The notes under the pieces: generated by a model
What the model was told of the DNA's origin: nothing
Database searches by the model: none
The model's input: the letters and a program-made list of their open reading frames with translations, nothing else
Translations under genes and position numbers: made by a program
Shown here: positions 49,093-53,785 of the stretch, piece after piece
Layout: each line of letters begins with the position of its first letter
Position numbering within the stretch: the first letter of the stretch is position 1
DNA from: Acrasis kona
Lineage: Eukaryota; Heterolobosea; Eutetramitea; Acrasida; Acrasidae
Assembly (NCBI GenBank): GCA_026419775.2
Contig: JAOPGA020000597.1
Coordinates: 1-53,785 of the forward strand
Length of the DNA stretch: 53,785 nt
Direction of reading: 5' to 3'

Positions 49093-50496
49093 ATGCCTCA
49101 CTCCATCACACCAAGCAACAGAATATTCTCGACTATTAACTCTCCATCCTCCCCCAAGACGGACTTCCCATTCAACAAAGGTGTCAAGTTCCTTGTTGAT
49201 TGGAATGGAGACATTGATTCTCAAATCAATGAGCACCTCGCCTACATGGGTGATAACTTCGATCCCTCCGCTGGGCATATTTACCTAAAGAAAATTAGCT
49301 GCATAGGATACGCTATCAAAGATCAAGATCTAGCCGCGGAAGTTGTAAGAGACTTCAACAACGAAAATCACCCAGTTTTCCTGACAGAGACCGCTAGCCA
49401 TCTCAAAGCGTTCAAACTAGTCCACGTCGATGACTCTCCCTTGGAAACTAAACAAATCAACTGGTGTCTAAGGACCATCAATGCTTTCCTTTCCAGCGAG
49501 AAAATTGATCAAAAAATCATGAATATCACCTTTAGCCCCGAAAGATTCGCAGCCAAATTCCATACTATTTTCTTTGAAGATATGCCTGAAGANGCACTAG
49601 CCGGGGTTCACGAACCAACAAATAAGAAAGACAAACATGCGTTCCCATTCCGTCTAACTGAAATCAACAACCCCTTCTCCAGAAATGACCAATCTCTTTC
49701 CATCTGTGATGTAAGATGTGTCATCACTGGAAACACCAACCTTAAAAAGATAAAAAAGATTTTAAAAAAGAAATTTGACGACAAAATCGAGGATATCCAA
49801 GAACATGCTGGACAACACATCATTAAATGTTTCGACTCCCAAACAGCCTCTACCCTCAGGAAACAAATACTATGGCACCTCGACTCTATCAACTCTACGA
49901 TTAGAATCGTTAATCGCTCTCACCCTTCCCCTCTCTTAATTGACCCATCAGATTCTGACAGTAACTCTGACTTGGAAATGGAACCCCAACCACCAACCCA
50001 ATCCAAAAAGAAAAACACTCCTAAAATAACCCCAACCAAAATCAAGTCTCCAAAAGCAATCTCGAAAAGAGTTCCATCTAAAGCAACTACCAAAAGAATA
50101 GTTACAAAGTCCCCCAAATCCCCCAAAACAAATAACCCAAAGAAACCCACCATCTCATCAAAAATGGATCAATTAATGGCTGTGAACGAAACACTGTCCA
50201 AGAATATCAACAGGCTGGTCAACAACATCTGGAAATCCCAATCACAAGATGAATCCGACTCCGACCAAGAAGCTCTCCAAGCCAATCCACAAGAAGAATC
50301 CCAAGAAGAAGATTTTCAAGACCATCAAGACGTTGAAGAAGAGGAAGAAGTAATGGAAGAAGGAATGGAAGATGACAATGAGGAAGTCAAACAAAATACT
50401 CCGGTCGAATCTTCTGAATCGGATCTACACCACTCACCGGGCCATACCTCAGTATCGAAGAGGGGCAGAAGAATCAAAAAAAGACTGCTCTTCTAA
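49093..50496 (+). CDS. LINE ORF1-like RNA-binding protein (gag-like)
   Basis: 467 residues from ATG 49093, with an N at 49593. The first about 280 residues are globular. A beta-alpha-beta-beta-alpha-beta pattern near 210-280 (CDVRCVITG, then helix NLKKIKKILKKKFDD, then HIIKCF) resembles the RRM-like fold found in LINE ORF1 proteins. Then come a Lys/Pro/Ser-rich linker and an acidic segment, ending in the basic KRGRRIKKRLLF. No zinc knuckle. The role would be binding the element RNA. Position after an ORF2 is unusual. The frame ends 80 bp before an (ATTCA)n tail. Confidence 0.6.
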   Translation: MPHSITPSNRIFSTINSPSSPKTDFPFNKGVKFLVDWNGDIDSQINEHLAYMGDNFDPSAGHIYLKKISCIGYAIKDQDLAAEVVRDFNNENHPVFLTETASHLKAFKLVHVDDSPLETKQINWCLRTINAFLSSEKIDQKIMNITFSPERFAAKFHTIFFEDMPEXALAGVHEPTNKKDKHAFPFRLTEINNPFSRNDQSLSICDVRCVITGNTNLKKIKKILKKKFDDKIEDIQEHAGQHIIKCFDSQTASTLRKQILWHLDSINSTIRIVNRSHPSPLLIDPSDSDSNSDLEMEPQPPTQSKKKNTPKITPTKIKSPKAISKRVPSKATTKRIVTKSPKSPKTNNPKKPTISSKMDQLMAVNETLSKNINRLVNNIWKSQSQDESDSDQEALQANPQEESQEEDFQDHQDVEEEEEVMEEGMEDDNEEVKQNTPVESSESDLHHSPGHTSVSKRGRRIKKRLLF

Positions 50497-50581
50497 GAGT
50501 GATGAGGGCGAGTCAAGGTTGATTGGTGTTCTCCGAGGCTCTAGGTTACGCCACCAAAAACAACTTAACAAGTCCTAGAAT

Positions 50582-50605
50582 AAATTCAATTCAATTCAAT
50601 TCAAT
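50582..50605 (+). repeat. (ATTCA)n microsatellite tail of LINE
   Basis: About five copies of the pentamer AATTC/ATTCA directly after a CCTAGAATAA-containing 3' UTR. Short tandem tails are typical 3' ends of non-LTR elements, and this marks the junction with the recombinase coding sequence that follows. Confidence 0.8.
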
Positions 50606-51738
50606 TCGATTTTGTTGAGAAAGGTGCACCACTTTTGGAATTTAATGCTAAATCAATTAGGTGTTTCCTAAAGTATTTGTCTGATGAAGGATATAAATCA
50701 GACTACCTATTTCAGATGCACTCCGCTATATCGTTTTATTATGAGACAGTAAGAGAAAAAAGTGTGAAAAATCTAGAAAACTACGCATCTGTTACTAAAT
50801 TTTTGAATGACACCAAGAAGACACAACCAAAACCTAATCAGGCAGCAGTCCTATCTGATGAGGTTATTGTGAAGATACTTCTTGATTTTCCACGTAAAGG
50901 GATTCGTAATGTGGTAAAATTGGCCATGTTAGTTGCAAAGTTATTTACTTTGGACAGAACGGATGACATCTATAACTGGTCGTTCGATTCAATAAATATA
51001 AATACAGTTGACGAGGTTATTAATATACGCCTCAACAAATCAAAGACAGGTGTGGCAGAGCAAACCATAACATCAAATAAGGAGAACAGATTGTTATGCC
51101 CATACACTATCATTATGGCATACATATATTCCATACCCGTATCTGAAAGATGTGGTCCATTCTGGCGAAAGCCTATTGAAAAAAATTTCGGTGATGACGG
51201 ATACATTTCTAAGACTGTAAGAATCGGCATCAACACAATTGGGACAAATGTGAAAAAGATTTTGAAGGATTTTGTACACATACTCCCATCTGATGTACAG
51301 GAGGAAGTAGAGTCTGGTAAGCGGTCATCAAATCGTACAGATACGTCTACACGTATTGGGTTGGATAGGTACACTGGTCATAGTGAGCGAAGATCAGTTA
51401 CCACCATGTTATCTGCAAATGATGTAGTATCAAATACAGAACTTGCAAGATTAGGCAGATGGACAAGTGCGAGCTCTATGGAGAGGTACAAGGATGACAA
51501 CGAAATTGTTCGTCGCAACACATGCAACAAAATTCACACACACATGAATAATGTTGCCAACAATGTGACCAAAAAAGTAGTTGAGGTGCCACAAGCTGAA
51601 GCGTCTGAAATTGTCCAAAACGAAGAATCAGACGAAGACATTATTGTTAACGAAAAGATGAAAAAGCGTGCTCCACCCGTGATGCCTACATTTAATATTA
51701 GCGGATGTAACAATTGTACATTTAACTTTAAAATGTAG
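50606..51738 (+). pseudogene. Tyrosine recombinase (DIRS/Ngaro- or Crypton-type), 5' end missing
   Basis: The frame is open from the LINE tail (GAT TTT GTT GAG...) through to TAG at 51738, with no initiating ATG. It retains a core-binding domain (SIRCFLKYLSDEGYKSDY) and the catalytic domain with a candidate first Arg in FTLDRTDD, the H-x-x-R motif (YTGHSERRSVTTML), LARLGRWTSASSMERY with the nucleophile Tyr, and a Cys-containing tail (ISGCNNCTF). These enzymes integrate DIRS-class retroelements or Cryptons. The N-terminus appears cut at the LINE junction. It is on the opposite side of the window, and in opposite orientation, from the DIRS-like RT. Confidence 0.8.
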
Positions 51739-52093
51739 TTCGACATTAAAAAATTTTACTTTCTACTCACCGCGGCCTACTTTCTACTCACTGCGGAACC
51801 AGTCAGCAAAAGTCCGTTCTGTTTCTAACGAAGTTCGTCCAAGCTTAATTTCTTAGGCAACTTTCCACACAAATAAAAAAAGGACAATATAAAGGCTGTT
51901 ATAGCAAAAACTATCAAAGACACAGAATCTATTATACTTTTATTTTATCATGGGTACTTGGAATCTGATGACTTTTTCCGCTCTTGTTTAAATAAAAACA
52001 CAGTGTTCTTCGGTATTCTTCTGTGTTCTTCGCAATTGTCAACAAAAATAAATAGACTTGTAGAATTTAAATGAAGGAACACGAGTTGACTAT
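51739..52093. other. Spacer with short direct repeats
   Basis: 355 bp between recombinase and transposase. It contains two adjacent copies of a 19-20 base unit (TACTTTCTACTCACYGCGG) at about 51758-51797, and two copies of TGTTCTTCG around 52003-52030. One of these sets may mark an element end; I could not match them to an inverted copy on the far side of the transposase. Confidence 0.45.
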
Positions 52094-52969
52094 TTAAATC
52101 ATTGATGCCTGACAATGATCAACAGTGACATATGACAATGTATCCTGTATTGCATTTTCAAGTCTATAATTGCGATACTTGTCTTTTTTAATTAATCCTT
52201 TTATCAATCCAAACACAAGTTCTATAGGATTATAATCAGGGCTATAAGGTGACAAAAAGAAACAATTTACATCATTGTCCCGGAACCAATTATCTACTAG
52301 TNCAGTATGATATATCTTAGCATTATCTAATATTACAACAGCTGTTGGCAAGAGCTTTGGATACAATCCATCAATGAACTTGAAGAAATCATGTTGATTT
52401 ACACCTTCTTTAAAAGTGTCTTTGATATAAGCATGAACTAAACCATTGTATCCCATAGCAAGTATTAGACTAAATGACAATCGATTCACTTCTCCTCGAA
52501 TCATCTCTGCCTTCTCAGTTTTATGATGATATCCATACTTTGGATTCATGATGGAATAATCGAAGTGAGACTNATCAATAAAAACAGCATCAGATACTCT
52601 TATACCTGGTATATGTTGATGAAATACATGATGAGCTAATTTTACACGTGGAAGTCTCCGGCGAGCGGCGATCATTGACATTCGTTTTCTTCTAAATCCA
52701 AGCTTGTAACGAAGGCGGCACACTTGTGATAGATCTAGTCTAATTTCTAATCTCTCAAAAACTTGATCTGATATCCATTGATGACCTTGATGGGGATAAA
52801 GTCTAGTAAGGTGCTCAATGTAATGCATCAACCCCATACTTGTTTTTGGTGTACTGTTTTTTGGTCTTCCTTGCTTCTTGTACAAGATTCCAGAATTCTT
52901 CCTTTCGAGAACCTTTTTGATGAAATTATATGAAGTTCCAAATTTCTTCTGTAGATCTGATATCGACAT
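52094..52969 (-). CDS. IS630/Tc1-mariner superfamily transposase (DD34E)
   Basis: 291 residues from ATG 52969, with N at 52302 and 52573. An N-terminal helix-turn-helix (ISDLQKKFGTSYNFIKKVL) and a GRPKNSTPK AT-hook-like stretch precede a Tc1-type second HTH. The DDE catalytic triad is visible: VFID, then VVILDN, then NPIELVFG, with 34 residues between the last two, i.e. DD34E. The enzyme cuts and pastes the element at TA. I could not define terminal inverted repeats. One N changes the codon after the first catalytic Asp (NAG), where T would be a stop. The element has inserted beside or into the LINE ORF2 that follows. Confidence 0.85.
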   Translation of the reverse strand: MSISDLQKKFGTSYNFIKKVLERKNSGILYKKQGRPKNSTPKTSMGLMHYIEHLTRLYPHQGHQWISDQVFERLEIRLDLSQVCRLRYKLGFRRKRMSMIAARRRLPRVKLAHHVFHQHIPGIRVSDAVFIDXSHFDYSIMNPKYGYHHKTEKAEMIRGEVNRLSFSLILAMGYNGLVHAYIKDTFKEGVNQHDFFKFIDGLYPKLLPTAVVILDNAKIYHTXLVDNWFRDNDVNCFFLSPYSPDYNPIELVFGLIKGLIKKDKYRNYRLENAIQDTLSYVTVDHCQASMI

Positions 52970-53014
52970 ATCAGTGTTAAGAGGGTCGGTTGCGGACGAT
53001 TTGTATTTAATTGA

Positions 53015-53785
53015 TGTTTTTGTTCATACACGGTATTAGATAAATGCATTGGTGATAAACTCATACGGTTTCCCTTTACCGAAAAAAACGTCGATATTTT
53101 ACACAATACCGCGTCTGAGAACATACAATTATCGGAGGACACCACTCTCAAAGACATTCACCAAGCATACTCCCGTGCACTCCACGAAATGGCAAACGAC
53201 CTAGGGAAACAATCACTTAAACCTCGCCCAGCATTCCATTCTGCTCAAATCGAACATTTATACAAGCGAATCAACCGGATCCACACAGTGAAGAGGAAAT
53301 CAAAAATTATGCAGTTCCTGGACAAACATTACTCATCTAGGTTGATGAACGATTTGAAAACAGAATGTTCAATACTAGGTATCCCTTTCCTGTCTGATNG
53401 TCACAAATCCTGGATGGACATTCGCTCCCGCGCCCGTTCAGTTGAAAGGATCCTGCTCAAACAAAAAGATGACCTCCTCAAGACACTGTACTCAACTCAT
53501 ATGGAAGAGATGGAAACAATGATAAACAACTCCATGAAACAATCCTGGAAATCTCTCAAGGGTTGGGCTCCTACGTTCCTTCCATCTGAATTCCTTATTG
53601 ACAACGAAGTCTGTAGGGATGGTCAACGTATCCACGAGTACATCCAAAGCTCCTTCTCAAAAAGATATAACCCACCTGACCACCTCCCACCTATCCCCCA
53701 AGAATCAATTGATCTCCTTCGTCGTACATCAACCCCCTGGTCCAATGACACCACCTCCACCTTCTCCAAAGACGTAACCACCGAG
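53015..53785 (+). CDS. Second LINE ORF2, region before reverse transcriptase, runs off window end
   Basis: 257 codons open from a TGA at 53012-53014 to the last base, with an N at 53399. The sequence matches the organisation between endonuclease and RT in LINE ORF2 proteins: a long helical region, then SWKSLKGWAPTFLPSEF, a loaded linker (IHEYIQSSFSKRYNPPDHLPP) and Thr/Ser-rich sequence leading into the RT finger. It differs clearly from the ORF2 at 44572, so it is a different family. The endonuclease part is missing upstream, where the DD34E transposon lies. Confidence 0.65.

Larger units (their letters stand above)
44483..50605 (+). mobile_element. LINE (non-LTR) retrotransposon sequence: ORF2, hairpin spacer, ORF1-like ORF, pentamer tail
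   Basis: Plus-strand non-LTR sequence beginning after the FBXO3-like 3' end and a short (ATTT)n run (about 44466-44482), and ending in an (ATTCA)n tail at about 50582-50605. Contents in order: short leader with a small ACCG/CGGT hairpin, ORF2 (44572-48543), a 549-bp spacer with four hairpins, an ORF1-like frame (49093-50496), then 80 bp of 3' UTR. Standard LINEs have ORF1 before ORF2. Either one element with unusual order, or an ORF2-bearing copy followed by a separate internally deleted copy. The left boundary is approximate and no target-site duplication was found. Confidence 0.7.

Noticed and set aside
50606-51738. Recombinase as the missing part of the left-hand DIRS-like RT element
   Set aside because: It lies 48 kb away in the opposite orientation with host genes between; it may be the same class but not the same copy.
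1-53785. tRNA, rRNA, CRISPR array or operon signals
   Set aside because: No T-loop/anticodon pattern, rRNA-like stretch or regular spaced repeats seen by eye; a covariance-model scan would be needed to exclude small RNAs.

Overview
This is nuclear DNA from a compact, AT-rich unicellular eukaryote. About 42 kb of densely packed host genes (roughly 2.8-44.5 kb) lies between two blocks of retrotransposon and transposon sequence. The host gene content is typically eukaryotic: RhoGEF, Rab, kinesin-14, striatin, LEO1, SWEET, ELO elongase, ALG6-type glucosyltransferase, mitochondrial carriers, F-box/ApaG. Some proteins are protist-flavoured: a NIT-sensor/cyclase-homology/RGS receptor, a mitochondrial Pat-like acyl-CoA-synthetase/GNAT fusion, kinase-LRR and Sel1 proteins. 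With tiny introns (37-47 bp) this suggests an amoeboid or amoeboflagellate protist, and Heterolobosea (Naegleria/Acrasis-like) is my best guess. The lineage is inference from gene content, not from a marker gene.

Layout. 1-2.8 kb: unknown Cys-rich ORF and a frameshifted, 5'-truncated DIRS-like reverse transcriptase/RNase H (both minus). 2.8-5 kb: kinase-LRR gene missing its N-lobe, abutting a Sel1-repeat ORF. 6-10.5 kb: Pat-like acetyltransferase, beta-carbonic anhydrase, NADAR protein. 10.6-16.8 kb: EF-hand mitochondrial carrier, coiled-coil protein, secreted Cys protein, O-methyltransferase, second mitochondrial carrier. 16.8-23.9 kb: five-exon RhoGEF, receptor-like NIT/cyclase/RGS protein, two unrecognised genes. 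24-32 kb: LEO1, Rab, SWEET, an unrecognised mitochondrial protein, and a very large unrecognised mitochondrial protein. 32-44.4 kb: kinesin-14 (one-base frameshift), ELO elongase, ALG6-like glucosyltransferase, striatin, EF-hand/coiled-coil/SPRY protein, cysteinyl-tRNA synthetase, FBXO3-like protein. 44.5-53.8 kb: LINE ORF2, hairpin-rich spacer, LINE ORF1-like ORF and pentamer tail, 5'-truncated tyrosine recombinase, DD34E transposase, and a second LINE ORF2 running off the end.

Genes are not in operons but are very tightly packed: tail-to-tail stop codons 4-13 bp apart and one head-to-head pair with 32 bp between ATGs. I placed 21 introns by restoring frame and family motifs. Twenty are 37-47 bp, with GTAAG/GTATG-type donors and often a YTAAY-like motif before the AG. 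Two exons are extremely small (18 and 35 nt). Functional themes shared by several genes are mitochondrial metabolism and transport, small-GTPase/G-protein signalling, and membrane lipid or glycan synthesis in the ER. All five ambiguous bases (N) fall in the mobile-element blocks.
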